64,000 nucleotides of DNA from Sphingobacterium gobiense (GCF_002980575.1 NZ_PVBS01000005.1:62001-126000), one strand, 5' to 3'. Positions 35,857 to 45,460 are shown, numbered from the stretch's first letter. Numbers and translations: made by a program. The notes: generated from the letters alone by a model not told the origin.

Positions 35857-37413
35857 CTATTTCTTTCTGAACATGGCGCTTAAGATACCGTTCGCCAATT
35901 TCCCTAAAAGCTTTGCTCCCTCTCTTGCTAACGTACGGGAAGCCTGTGTTTTCGCGGCTTCTATCGGTGTCTGTCTGGAACTTCGTCTACCCGTGCTACG
36001 GTTTATCGATCTTTCAGCTTCTTTCTTTGCTTTCTCCTGTTCTTCCCGTGCCTCAAGCACAGCCGTCTTCTCGTCCACAATTTCCGCGGCGCTCCTCCGT
36101 TCTACGCGCTCCTGATATTTACTATAAAATTCGGAATCCGTTGTAATCTGCGAATACGTTTCTGGTCGACATGGCCCCATAATTGCTCTAGCAGGCACTA
36201 AATGCGTAGCGACTACCTCAGTGGGAATTCCCTTTTCGTTGAGCACCGTAATTAAAGCTTGCCCTGTACCTAAAGATGTTAACACCTTGTCTATTTCATA
36301 AAAAGGAGAATACGGATAGGTCTTTACTGTTTTGCGAAGGTTATCTGCGTCATTAGGCGTAAATGCTCGCAGCGCATGCTGCACCCGATTACCCAATTGG
36401 CCTAAGACAGACGCCGGAATATCGGTAGCCGCTTGTGTACAGAAAAACACGCCGATCCCTTTCGACCGGATTAAACGTATTATCTGTTCAACCTGTGTAA
36501 GAAAAGCCTTCGATGCATTGTTGAATAATAAGTGCGCCTCATCAAAGAAAAAAACCAGCTTAGGCTTATCTAGGTCGCCAACTTCAGGTAGTTTTTTAAA
36601 CAACTGCGCTAAAAGGCTCAACAGAAAAGTAGAAAACACCAAAGGTTGGTCTTGAATGTCCGAAATATTCAATAACGTAATTACACCTCTTCCGTCAACC
36701 TTATTGAAAAGATCCTGTATGTCAAACTCCTTTTCTCCAAAAATATGGGCTATACCCTGTTGTTCTACGGCCACAATCTTCCGTAAAATAGTGCCCGAAG
36801 TCGCCGTACTTATTTTACCGTAATCATCCTTTATATCCTCTGCCCCAGGGCCACCTGCAAGATAAGCAAGTAATTTCTTTAAATCATTTAGATCAATCAG
36901 CTCCCATCGTTGATCTTCAGCATACTTAAATATAGCAGACAATACGCCCGTTTGCGTATCATTCAAATCCAATACACGTGCTAGCAGAATGGGACCAAAA
37001 TCTTGCACAGTAATACGCATAGGAGCGCCTAACTTTCCGCTAAGCGAAAACAGTTCCAACGGAAACTGTGCGGGTTCAAACGGAATCCCCACAAGTTGCC
37101 CACGTGCTAACAATGCTTCGTTAGTCTTTCCCTGCTCCGCCAATCCTGACAAATCCCCTTTTACATCAAGCATAAAGACGGGCACGCCTTTATCGGACAG
37201 TTGCTCTGCGATCAACTGTAGGGTACGGGTTTTCCCCGTACCGGTAGCGCCCGCGATGAGCCCATGTCGGTTCATAATTTTAAGCGCCAAGTTGACCTTA
37301 GCATCGGTAATAACCTCACTACCCAGTATTCCAGAACCTAACTGGATATGATCTCCCTTCGGATTGTAGGACGTTGTTATTTTTTCAACAAATTCTTCTA
37401 TGTTCGATATCAT
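35857..37413 (-). CDS. HerA-like/DUF853 family P-loop ATPase
   Basis: A 518-residue ATPase of the DUF853 (YjgR, helicase HerA-like) family. The Walker A GATGTGKT is at about residues 55-62 and the Walker B is in LVFFFDEAHLLF. HERA-type enzymes pump DNA, but the role of DUF853 members is not established. The C-terminus (about 440-518) is a charged helical segment rich in Glu, Lys, Arg and Ser. The start MISNIEEFVEKITTSYNPKG (37413) fits the family; the longer frame to 37473 adds an unrelated extension. Confidence 0.9.
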   Translation of the reverse strand: MISNIEEFVEKITTSYNPKGDHIQLGSGILGSEVITDAKVNLALKIMNRHGLIAGATGTGKTRTLQLIAEQLSDKGVPVFMLDVKGDLSGLAEQGKTNEALLARGQLVGIPFEPAQFPLELFSLSGKLGAPMRITVQDFGPILLARVLDLNDTQTGVLSAIFKYAEDQRWELIDLNDLKKLLAYLAGGPGAEDIKDDYGKISTATSGTILRKIVAVEQQGIAHIFGEKEFDIQDLFNKVDGRGVITLLNISDIQDQPLVFSTFLLSLLAQLFKKLPEVGDLDKPKLVFFFDEAHLLFNNASKAFLTQVEQIIRLIRSKGIGVFFCTQAATDIPASVLGQLGNRVQHALRAFTPNDADNLRKTVKTYPYSPFYEIDKVLTSLGTGQALITVLNEKGIPTEVVATHLVPARAIMGPCRPETYSQITTDSEFYSKYQERVERRSAAEIVDEKTAVLEAREEQEKAKKEAERSINRSTGRRSSRQTPIEAAKTQASRTLAREGAKLLGKLANGILSAMFRKK

Positions 37414-37584
37414 ATGTCGATTAGTTAAATGGCCAAACGAAACAAAAATGCCACATAATTGTAACAATTTCAATTAAATAAGGAAAGATATGGATAATTA
37501 ATAAATAATTAACACGAATTGTTTGCTTTCGCTATTTTTTCCAAAGAAAAAATTGTATTTTTGGAAAGAACAAAATAAAAGAGC

Positions 37585-37923
37585 GTGATAACGAAGACGA
37601 CAAGGATACTAGCAGCGAAATTGTGTTTTGCCATCTTTATGACAAAGATGCTGATTTCGGCTACGCCTATGTTTGTCAATATACTCGATCAAGGAACCAT
37701 TTTACAGGTTGTTCTTCAATTAGAAATTGAGAATACTGCAAAGGGAAACAACGCTTCTGAGGATTTACACGAAGCAGGCGCGAAGCTTTTCACAACAACT
37801 TCTGATTATCTTTCATTTTGCCCGGTTATCGAGAACCTGAGTAAAGAGAAGCGTTATTTGAAAAACGAAGGACTTTTTAGCGTGTTCCATCCGTCCGTTC
37901 CTCCCCCACCCCCCAACAGTTAA
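37585..37923 (+). CDS. Small membrane-anchored protein of unknown function
   Basis: A 112-residue ORF with a GTG start and one hydrophobic segment near the N-terminus (about 8-32), then an acidic, Asn-rich region and a C-terminal proline run (HPSVPPPPPNS). I do not recognise the family. A -7-like box TATTTTTG (37556-37563) lies 22 bp before the start, which supports expression. It is followed by a SulP transporter and a carbonic anhydrase on the same strand, but a link to them is only suggested by position. Confidence 0.6.
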   Translation: MITKTTRILAAKLCFAIFMTKMLISATPMFVNILDQGTILQVVLQLEIENTAKGNNASEDLHEAGAKLFTTTSDYLSFCPVIENLSKEKRYLKNEGLFSVFHPSVPPPPPNS

Positions 37924-38022
37924 TCCCTATCTTACATGCATTTTTTTGAGGTTTTATTCAGCTTCAAAATGTTTTATTGGTTTGGTTTATTTGAATAGAT
38001 AACGGATTAAAAATTTAATTTT

Positions 38023-39597
38023 ATGTCAGGAACTCGTCTGTCTGCTTTTCTTAAATTATCGAAAAGGGACTTAAAATATGATTTCCCATCAAGTATTGTA
38101 GTGTTTCTTGTAGCGCTACCACTCTGTTTGGGTATTGCTATGGCTTCCGGTGCGCCATTATTCGCCGGTTTATTAACAGGAATTATTGGTGGATTGGTTG
38201 TTGCATCGATGAGCAAATCTCCGCTCAGCGTGAGCGGTCCCGCAGCTGGTTTAACGGTAATTGTACTAGGTGCCATCGAACAATTAGGTGCGTACGAAAC
38301 ATTTTTGCTCGCTGTTGTCATCGCGGGTATTGTCCAACTTATTTTGGGCATCATCAAAGCGGGCATGATTGGAAACTATTTTCCATCGGCTGTAATTTTA
38401 GGCATGTTGGCTGCGATCGGTATCACCATAATACTTAAACAAATACCGTTGGCTTTTGGGTTATCAGAAGAACATGCTTTCGAACTCGACGCCGGTGGAG
38501 GTATCGCTGCATTTCAAGATACGGTTTTGTCCGGCGTCAACTGGGGAGCCACTATCATCTGCTTCCTATCCCTTGCCATACTTATTTATTGGCCAAAAAT
38601 AAAAGGTGTCAATAAAGTTCCTGCTCCACTTGTGGTCGTGTTATTAGGCGTCGGTTTAGCATCTATTTTTCAAGGATCCGGTATGCAGCTAAATCAAAAT
38701 CATTTTGTGATGATCCCCATCGTGAGCTCATTCCAAGAATTTACACAATTATTCATTTTTCCTGATTTTACGCAGATTTTGAATAAAGATGTATGGATAG
38801 TTGCCTTTACGATTGCTATCATTGCCAGTTTAGAAACGTTGCTCAGTATCGAAGCTATCGATAAGATAGACCCCTTTAAACGTGTTACGCCGACCAATAG
38901 AGAACTGGTAGCCCAAGGCGTTGGTAATATGACCAGTGGGTTTCTAGGTGGGCTTCCCTTGACATCTGTTATTGTACGTTCTTCCGCAAACGCACAAGCT
39001 GGGGGTCGGACACGCCAGTCTGCCATGTTACATGGCCTTTGGCTTCTAGTAGCGCTTCTAGCTATACCTACCCTCATCAATTTGATCCCGTTATCGTGTT
39101 TAGCTGCCATACTACTCCATACGGGTTACAAGCTCGCTAACCCAAGCTTGTTTAAAAAGATGCTACGTAAAGGATTGGATCAATTTATTCCCTTCGCTGC
39201 AACCATCGTAGCGGTTGTATTTACGGACCTGTTGATGGGCGTGGGAATAGGTATTGTAGTAGCCCTGTTCTATATTATTCGTGCAAATATGCAGAATGCC
39301 TTTAAAATGGAAATTAGTAACGAAAATGGTGAAAAAAAGGTTACTATGACGCTTGCAGAAGAAGTATCTTTCCTCAACAAAGTACCTATTCAACAAAAAC
39401 TCTACAGCTTACCGAAAGGTGTACAGGCCATTCGAATTGACGGGAGATTTAGCAAATTCATCGATAAAGACGTCATCGAAGTTCTCAAAGATTTTCAGAT
39501 GAATGCGATGAGTAAAGGTATTGATATAGAACTAGACGCTATTACTTACAAAAAAAATCGAGAAGTAGTCGTACAACAAGAGCAGGTAGAAGTATAG
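38023..39597 (+). CDS. SulP family inorganic anion transporter, probably bicarbonate
   Basis: An inner-membrane SulP/SLC26 transporter of 524 residues. The N-terminal DFPSSIVVFLVALPLCLGIA and the motifs SKSPLSVSGPAAGLTVIV and GGLPLTSVIVRSSANAQAGG are typical; a STAS-like C-terminal region (about 445-515) follows about ten or more hydrophobic segments. SulP proteins beside beta-carbonic anhydrases are generally thought to carry bicarbonate, and one lies 129 bp downstream here. Sulfate is the alternative substrate. Confidence 0.9.
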   Translation: MSGTRLSAFLKLSKRDLKYDFPSSIVVFLVALPLCLGIAMASGAPLFAGLLTGIIGGLVVASMSKSPLSVSGPAAGLTVIVLGAIEQLGAYETFLLAVVIAGIVQLILGIIKAGMIGNYFPSAVILGMLAAIGITIILKQIPLAFGLSEEHAFELDAGGGIAAFQDTVLSGVNWGATIICFLSLAILIYWPKIKGVNKVPAPLVVVLLGVGLASIFQGSGMQLNQNHFVMIPIVSSFQEFTQLFIFPDFTQILNKDVWIVAFTIAIIASLETLLSIEAIDKIDPFKRVTPTNRELVAQGVGNMTSGFLGGLPLTSVIVRSSANAQAGGRTRQSAMLHGLWLLVALLAIPTLINLIPLSCLAAILLHTGYKLANPSLFKKMLRKGLDQFIPFAATIVAVVFTDLLMGVGIGIVVALFYIIRANMQNAFKMEISNENGEKKVTMTLAEEVSFLNKVPIQQKLYSLPKGVQAIRIDGRFSKFIDKDVIEVLKDFQMNAMSKGIDIELDAITYKKNREVVVQQEQVEV

Positions 39598-39726
39598 CAC
39601 TGCTTGAGAACATCATCGGTACCGACCGGTAGCAAAAACAAATATTTAATTAAATTTACGAAAATGTACTAACTTGGTTGATTTCATGCAACTAGTTAAC
39701 ATCATAAGAAATAACAAATTATCATT

Positions 39727-40374
39727 ATGGAAAATAAAGAACTAGAACTAGGTTTTCAGAAAATATTAGAAGGCAACAAGTCTTGGATAGAGTTTGTTAA
39801 AAATGATACATCGGGGCGATTTGAACAATTGGCTAAAGGACAAAGTCCAGAGATCCTCTGGATTGGTTGCGCAGATAGCCGTGTTCCAGCCAATGAAATA
39901 GTAGGTTCGAAACCTGGCGAAGTGTTCGTACACCGCAACATCGCCAACATGTGTGTACACTCGGATATGAGCATGCTATCCGTCTTGGACTATGCTGTAA
40001 ACGTATTGAAAGTAAAACACATTGTGGTAGCCGGTCATTATGGCTGCGGTGGGGTTGCAGCATCGCTAAGCCGAAAACAATACGGAGTAATTGACAACTG
40101 GCTATGCCACATCAAGGACGTTTATCGTTTGCATGCTAACGAAATCGATGGTATTACAGACCATGAGGAAAAAGTAAACCGTCTTATTGAACTCAATGTA
40201 AAAGAACAGGTGTTTAATCTATGTACCACTTCTATTGTACAAAATGCCTGGAAAAACAATCAACCATTAGCCGTACATGGAATGGTGATTGATATTGGCA
40301 GCGGAAAGCTTCAAGATTTAGACAATACGTTTACAAGTAACGAAGCACTGGGCAAGGTATTTGCCTTCCAATAA
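39727..40374 (+). CDS. can: Beta-class carbonic anhydrase
   Basis: A zinc enzyme that interconverts CO2 and bicarbonate. The metal ligands and catalytic dyad are visible: Cys48 and Asp50 with Arg52 in GCADSRVPAN, and His104 and Cys107 in GHYGCGG. Length 215 aa, no signal peptide, so cytoplasmic. It follows the SulP gene on the same strand; together they would supply bicarbonate for carboxylases. A hairpin terminator follows. Confidence 0.95.
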   Translation: MENKELELGFQKILEGNKSWIEFVKNDTSGRFEQLAKGQSPEILWIGCADSRVPANEIVGSKPGEVFVHRNIANMCVHSDMSMLSVLDYAVNVLKVKHIVVAGHYGCGGVAASLSRKQYGVIDNWLCHIKDVYRLHANEIDGITDHEEKVNRLIELNVKEQVFNLCTTSIVQNAWKNNQPLAVHGMVIDIGSGKLQDLDNTFTSNEALGKVFAFQ

Positions 40375-40402
40375 CAACACATACAAGTTTAAGATTACCA
40401 GG

Positions 40403-40430
40403 AGAGACGTCTATATAGGCGTCTCTTTTT
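40403..40430 (+). terminator. Hairpin terminator after the carbonic anhydrase gene
   Basis: AGAGACG (40403-40409) pairs with CGTCTCT (40420-40426) around a 10-nt loop, followed by five T. Its stem is the same as in the hairpin at 53956-53983, so it may belong to a dispersed repeat family. Confidence 0.7.
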
Positions 40431-40509
40431 GGTATATTATGATTTTTACAATGAAACCAATCAGGGCTCATTATAAAATTTTAATTTCGTGAAATTTTAC
40501 TTAACAACA

Positions 40510-41700
40510 ATGAACTGGAATAAATCATTATTATTAGCGGCAGCCTTATTCACATTTTCGGCTTCTGTACACGTTAACGCGCAGGATAACCTTATCAACG
40601 CGTTAAAACACAATGTCAGCGACAACAGTAAAGAGGGTTTTCGATTTACGGAAGTGATCAATTTGGGAAACACCTCGATTAAAAACCAAGGTTCTTCCGG
40701 CACGTGCTGGTCCTATTCAGGCAATTCTTTCCTAGAGTCTGAAATGATCCGAATGGGCAAACAGCCGGTAGAAATATCGCCTATCTATACAGCACGCAAT
40801 ACCTACATCGAAAAAGCCAAGAACTTCGTCCGCTTACATGGAGAACAGGCGCAAGGTGACGGCGGACAGTTACATGACGTATTGACTATCTTCCGTAAAT
40901 ACGGTGCGGTTCCACAAGCAGTCTACACAGGATTACAAGAGGGGCAAAAACGCAATAACTTCGGAGAGATGAGCCCCATACTACAAGGCATTACAGCGAG
41001 CATTGCAAAAAGTAAAAAGCCAAGTACAACCTGGATAACCGCTTTTACCGCAGCAATGGACGCCTATTTAGGTGAGGTACCCGAATCCTTCCCGTATGAA
41101 GGAAAGACGTATACCCCTCGGACATTTGCAGACGAAGTGATCGGCATTAATCCGGATGATTATATCGGCATTTCGTCATTCGAAGAACACCCGTACTACA
41201 AACCATTTGTTTTATTGATCCCCGACAACTGGTCTTTTGAAAGTTTCTATAATGTACAGATAAACGACCTCACGGATATCATCGACAAAGCGCTTCAAAA
41301 TGGATACACCATTGCTTGGGCGACAGATGTATCTGAAAAGAGCTTTAGCTGGAAAAACGGCGTGGCGTATGTACCGAAAAAACCAATAGAGCAAATGAGT
41401 GCAGAAGAAATAGAAACGATGTTTAATGGTCCAAAACCTGAAGCCACCATCACCCCTGCCCAACGCCAAGAAGCTTTTGATAACTACACAACTACCGACG
41501 ACCACGGGATGCACATCGTCGGGACAGTCAAAGACCAAAATGGCAAAGAATACTATATCGTAAAAAACTCGTGGGGAGAATCCAATGACTACAAAGGATA
41601 TATGTATGCAACTAAAGAATACGTCCGATACAAAACAATTTCCATTTTATTGCATAAAAAAGCTTTAAGCAAAAACATGCAATCCCAATTAGGCATATAA
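40510..41700 (+). CDS. Secreted C1 family peptidase (bleomycin-hydrolase/aminopeptidase C-like)
   Basis: A papain-family cysteine peptidase of the bleomycin hydrolase/aminopeptidase C group. The active site can be read in order: oxyanion Gln in IKNQGSSGTCWSYS, nucleophilic Cys in the same motif, His in DDHGMHIVG, Asn in YIVKNSWGES. Unlike the cytoplasmic PepC, it has a signal peptide (NWNKSLLLAAALFTFSASVHV), so it is periplasmic or secreted. A GTG at 40489 could add seven residues; the ATG at 40510 gives a cleaner signal. It is followed by a terminator. Confidence 0.92.
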   Translation: MNWNKSLLLAAALFTFSASVHVNAQDNLINALKHNVSDNSKEGFRFTEVINLGNTSIKNQGSSGTCWSYSGNSFLESEMIRMGKQPVEISPIYTARNTYIEKAKNFVRLHGEQAQGDGGQLHDVLTIFRKYGAVPQAVYTGLQEGQKRNNFGEMSPILQGITASIAKSKKPSTTWITAFTAAMDAYLGEVPESFPYEGKTYTPRTFADEVIGINPDDYIGISSFEEHPYYKPFVLLIPDNWSFESFYNVQINDLTDIIDKALQNGYTIAWATDVSEKSFSWKNGVAYVPKKPIEQMSAEEIETMFNGPKPEATITPAQRQEAFDNYTTTDDHGMHIVGTVKDQNGKEYYIVKNSWGESNDYKGYMYATKEYVRYKTISILLHKKALSKNMQSQLGI

Positions 41701-41733
41701 AAAAGAGGGGCACTTGATCAGCGCCCCTCTTTT
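41701..41733. terminator. Bidirectional terminator between convergent peptidase genes
   Basis: AAAAGAGGGGC (41701-41711) pairs with GCCCCTCTTTT (41723-41733), with A- and T-tracts on both sides. It separates the C1 peptidase (+) from the S9 peptidase (-). Confidence 0.88.
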
Positions 41734-41734
41734 T

Positions 41735-43882
41735 TTATTCTATTTCCTTATAACCCACTCCCATATTCTGGAACATAAATGCCCATTTATCCGTTTGCTC
41801 GGCGATCACCATCTCAGTCGATTTCCCGGCACCATGCCCCGCTTTCGTATCGATACGGATTAAAACAGGATTATCGCCTGTGTGGTATTCTTGCAACCGC
41901 GCAGCAAATTTAAACGAATGTGCTGGCACTACACGGTCGTCGTGATCCGCAGTAGTTACCATGGTCGATGGATAAGCCGTTCCAGGCTTCAGCGCGTGAT
42001 AAGGTGAATATTTATACAAATATTCAAACATTTCTTTGCTATCTTCAGAAGTACCATAATCGAATGCCCAGCCTGCACCCGCGGTAAATTTGTGATAACG
42101 CAGCATGTCCAACACACCAACCGCCGGGAAAGCCACTTTGAAGAGTTCAGGTCGTTGCGTCATACTCGCTCCAACCAATAATCCTCCATTGGAACCTCCA
42201 GCAATAGCCAGTTTATCCGGGGACGTATACTGCTGGTCGATCAAGTATTCTGCTGCTGCGATAAAATCATCAAATACGTTTTGCTTGTTCATTTGTGTAC
42301 CAGCAAGATGCCAACGTTCTCCGTACTCCCCTCCTCCACGAAGATTCGCTACAGCATATACTCCACCTTGTTCGAGCAGGATAATATTACTGGTAGAAAA
42401 GGAGGGTGTTAAGCTGATATTGAATCCACCATAGCCATACAACATCGTTGGATTTGTACCATCTAATTGGATGCCCTTTTTATACGTAACGATCATCGGT
42501 ATCTTCGTCCCGTCTTTAGATGTAAAGAATACTTGCTTCGATTCATAGTTTGACGGATCAAAATTAATCGCCGATTCTTTATAAATTTCTGACTTTCCAG
42601 ATGCGATATCATACCTGTAGATCGTAACTGGATTCACATAGTTTGTAAACGAATAATATAAGTCCTCGTCTTCCAATTTCGCATCAAATCCGCCCGCAGA
42701 TCCTATACCTGGTAGTTCGACTTCTCTTTCTAATTTTCCATTTCGGTCGTATTGTTTTATAAGCGAAGCTGCATCTTTCAGGTAGTTAGCGAATATTTTG
42801 CCTCCACCTACAGTCGGCGAAAGTGCTTGTTCCGTTTCAGCGATTAAGGTCTCCCAATTTTCCGGCTGTGGAGTAGCAGCGTCAACCGTTACAACGCGTC
42901 CATTTGGCGCATCCAATTCTGTATAGATAAACAATTTAGACCCGTCGTTATCTATGATCTCATGGTTTTTATCCATATCGCCCACTACCGTTACAAACCC
43001 AGCATCAGGAGAAGAAAGATCTTTTATATATAGTTCATTACCCGAGGTAGCATTTGCTGCCGATACGATCAAATAGCGTTCGTCTTCCGTTAATCCGGCA
43101 CCAATGTAGCGACGCGGCATAGTTGGACCGCCAAATACCAGTTCATCATCTGTCTGCGGTGTGTTTAACTTATGAAAAAATAATTTATGTTGATCCGTCA
43201 TAGCGGATAAAGCGGAACCTTCTTTAGGTTTATCATAACTGCTATAATAGATACCTTCGTTAGCTTTCCATGCTAATCCCGAAAACTTGACATCCATCAG
43301 CGTATCCCCTACAACAGATTTATCCTCTGTTTTCAGAACGACCACTTTTCTCCAGTCGGATCCACCTTCCGAAATCTGATAGGCGACCAACGAGCCATCT
43401 TTAGAGAAGGATATGCCGGCCAATGAGCTTGTACCATCTTCTGAAAACTTATTAGGATCCAGAAAAACTTCCTCTTTTCCATCCTCCCCCTTTTTACGCC
43501 AGAGTACGTATTGGTTCTGAAGCCCATCATTTTTATAGAAATAAATATAGTCTCCCTCCTTAATTGGGGCTCCCTCTTTCTCATAATTCCACAAACTTTC
43601 CAAGCGTTTGTGGATAGCCTCGCGAAATGGAATCTGGCCTAGATAATCTTGTGTTACTTCGTTCTGCGCAGTTACCCATTGCTTGGTTTCAGCAGATAGG
43701 TCATCTTCTAACCAACGATACGGGTCGTCTACAATCGTCCCGAAATAATCATCTTTTTGATCTGTCTTTTCCGTTTTTGGATAAGGTTTTAGCACCATGT
43801 TGTCGTTTGATTCAATAACATGCTCTTGGCTACAGGCGATAAAACCAAATGCCAACAGCATAATCCCTAATTTTTTATTCAT
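41735..43882 (-). CDS. Prolyl oligopeptidase family S9 peptidase, lipoprotein
   Basis: A 715-residue S9A-type serine peptidase that cuts short peptides after proline. A lipoprotein signal (LAFGFIACS, C17) anchors it to a membrane. The N-terminal region is a beta-propeller (about 80-430) and the C-terminal alpha/beta-hydrolase domain contains the nucleophile in IAGGSNGGLLVGA, the Asp region VTTADHDDRVVPAHS and the His in DTKAGHGAGK. NPTMLYGYGGFNISLTP is a typical family motif. The neighbour across the terminator is another peptidase. Confidence 0.95.
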   Translation of the reverse strand: MNKKLGIMLLAFGFIACSQEHVIESNDNMVLKPYPKTEKTDQKDDYFGTIVDDPYRWLEDDLSAETKQWVTAQNEVTQDYLGQIPFREAIHKRLESLWNYEKEGAPIKEGDYIYFYKNDGLQNQYVLWRKKGEDGKEEVFLDPNKFSEDGTSSLAGISFSKDGSLVAYQISEGGSDWRKVVVLKTEDKSVVGDTLMDVKFSGLAWKANEGIYYSSYDKPKEGSALSAMTDQHKLFFHKLNTPQTDDELVFGGPTMPRRYIGAGLTEDERYLIVSAANATSGNELYIKDLSSPDAGFVTVVGDMDKNHEIIDNDGSKLFIYTELDAPNGRVVTVDAATPQPENWETLIAETEQALSPTVGGGKIFANYLKDAASLIKQYDRNGKLEREVELPGIGSAGGFDAKLEDEDLYYSFTNYVNPVTIYRYDIASGKSEIYKESAINFDPSNYESKQVFFTSKDGTKIPMIVTYKKGIQLDGTNPTMLYGYGGFNISLTPSFSTSNIILLEQGGVYAVANLRGGGEYGERWHLAGTQMNKQNVFDDFIAAAEYLIDQQYTSPDKLAIAGGSNGGLLVGASMTQRPELFKVAFPAVGVLDMLRYHKFTAGAGWAFDYGTSEDSKEMFEYLYKYSPYHALKPGTAYPSTMVTTADHDDRVVPAHSFKFAARLQEYHTGDNPVLIRIDTKAGHGAGKSTEMVIAEQTDKWAFMFQNMGVGYKEIE

Positions 43883-43969
43883 AATCCTCTTTGTTGTTTA
43901 AGTAAACGCAAGATAAGATTTTTTTTGGGAGAGTCGATTATCCTTGTTATTTGCTAATTTTGTCGTTCC

Positions 43970-44713
43970 ATGAGAGATAAAATATATTTTGCTTCGGATT
44001 TTCATTTGGGTGTTACGCCCAAAGCAGCTTCTCTTGAACGGGAGCGGCGGCTGGTCGCTTGGCTAGACCACATCAAACCCGATGCAAAGGCACTTTTTTT
44101 AGTGGGCGATATTTTTGATTTCTGGTTTGAATACAGCACCGTAGTTCCCAAAGGATTTATCCGCTTTCTCGGTAAATTAGCGGAATTGGCAGACCTCGGC
44201 GTGGAGATAACACTCTTTAAAGGGAACCACGACATGTGGATGTTCGGTTACTTAAAAGAACAGCTAAACGCCAATATTGTCGAAAATGAGATGATACTGG
44301 ATATAAATGACAAACGATTCTATATTCATCATGGAGATGGGCTAGGCCCAGGGGATACAAAGTATAAGTTTCTGAAAGCCTTTTTCCGAAGCAGGGTTTG
44401 TCAGTGGCTTTTCGCTAGATTACATCCCAACTTGGGCATTGGTATTGCACAAAAATGGTCCAGTCACAGTCGTGCGGCAAACCTGGACGAAGAACGTTTC
44501 TTGGGAGAAGATCGAGAATGGTTAATTCAATATGCCAAGGAGCTGTTGCAACAGGAGCATTTTGATTATTTTATCTTCGGCCATCGTCATCTCCCCTACG
44601 ACATCGAGCTCCGTGAAAACAGTCGTATCATTAATCTTGGCGAATGGATGCACACTTGTACCTATGCCATATGGGACGGCAAACAATTGGAATTGAAGAA
44701 ATGGACGCCCTAA
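43970..44713 (+). CDS. lpxH: UDP-2,3-diacylglucosamine diphosphatase
   Basis: A metallophosphoesterase of lipid A synthesis that forms 2,3-diacylglucosamine-1-phosphate. All metal motifs are in place: DFHLG, GDIFDFW, GNHDMW, HHGDGLG and GHRHLP. Length 247 aa. A -7-like box (TAATTTTG, 43955-43962) ends only 7 bp before the ATG, so the leader may be very short. The last 13 bp overlap the start of the Crp/Fnr gene, suggesting translational coupling. Confidence 0.93.
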   Translation: MRDKIYFASDFHLGVTPKAASLERERRLVAWLDHIKPDAKALFLVGDIFDFWFEYSTVVPKGFIRFLGKLAELADLGVEITLFKGNHDMWMFGYLKEQLNANIVENEMILDINDKRFYIHHGDGLGPGDTKYKFLKAFFRSRVCQWLFARLHPNLGIGIAQKWSSHSRAANLDEERFLGEDREWLIQYAKELLQQEHFDYFIFGHRHLPYDIELRENSRIINLGEWMHTCTYAIWDGKQLELKKWTP

Positions 44714-45279
44714 CGATTATCCACCGCATTGCCCCACTAAAGGCACGAGATCAACAAGCCCTATTAGTACTTTTCGAAGAAGTTACGTTTAAGAAACAAG
44801 ATAACATTATAGAGACGGGAAAAAAATCTCATTATGTTTATTTTTTAAAGACCGGTTCTTGTCGTATATTTTACTACAAAGAACATCGGGAGGTCATTTT
44901 AGATTTTGCTTTTCCTGGCGATGCCCTCATTTCCTTAAATAGCTACGTACATGGCAAACCTGGCTATGAAACAATACAATCCCTTGAACCGGTAACGGCG
45001 TATCGAATCCATGCGGCCCAGCTACAATCGCTCTTTGCCAATACCTTAGGTATAGCCAATTGGGGCAGAAAACTTGCCGAAGTAGAAACTTTAAAAATCG
45101 AATATCGGCTCATGTCAAAACTGTTTAAAACAGCAAGCGAAAGCTATCAAGACCTATTGAATCGTGCACCGGAACTCGTCAATCAAATTAAACTCGGATT
45201 TATCGCTTCGTACTTAGGCATATCACAGGTTACCCTAAGTAGAATTCGCGGGAAACAAGGAAAGTCGTCAGAAAAATAA
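44701..45279 (+). CDS. Crp/Fnr family transcriptional regulator
   Basis: A 192-residue regulator with an N-terminal cyclic-nucleotide-binding-like domain (about 20-120, with GDALISLNSY) and a C-terminal helix-turn-helix segment (KLGFIASYLGISQVTLSRIR). The key residues for cAMP binding are not obvious, so the effector is unknown, as for many Bacteroidota Crp-like proteins. The longer frame from 44644 lies inside lpxH; the ATG at 44701 overlaps lpxH by 13 bp. The DNA targets cannot be told. Confidence 0.88.
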   Translation: MDALTIIHRIAPLKARDQQALLVLFEEVTFKKQDNIIETGKKSHYVYFLKTGSCRIFYYKEHREVILDFAFPGDALISLNSYVHGKPGYETIQSLEPVTAYRIHAAQLQSLFANTLGIANWGRKLAEVETLKIEYRLMSKLFKTASESYQDLLNRAPELVNQIKLGFIASYLGISQVTLSRIRGKQGKSSEK

Positions 45280-45311
45280 AAAAGGCGCCTTTATATAAAG
45301 ACACCTTTTTT
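45278..45311. terminator. Bidirectional terminator between crp-like gene and tRNAs
   Basis: AAAAAAGG (45278-45285) pairs with CCTTTTTT (45304-45311), enclosing CTTTAT/ATAAAG and a G-C pair with two mismatches. It follows the Crp/Fnr stop and also terminates the tRNA transcript coming from the right. Confidence 0.75.
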
Positions 45312-45317
45312 CTCTAG

Positions 45318-45391
45318 CGGTCTGGACGGGACTCGAACCCGCGACCCCATGCGTGACAGGCATGTATTCTAACCAGCTGAACTACCAGACC
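45318..45391 (-). tRNA. tRNA-Asp (anticodon GTC), copy 2
   Basis: Minus-strand 74-nt tRNA: acceptor arms GGTCTGG and CCAGACC pair fully, discriminator G, T-loop GGTTCGAGTCC, anticodon loop CTGTCAC with anticodon GTC. No CCA is encoded. It is identical to the copy at 45461-45534. Confidence 0.97.
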
Positions 45392-45460
45392 TCATTTTTT
45401 CTCCTTCTTTTGAGAACATATGTTTTAAGAACTTTTGAAGCAGCGCTCCATTTATTTTAG

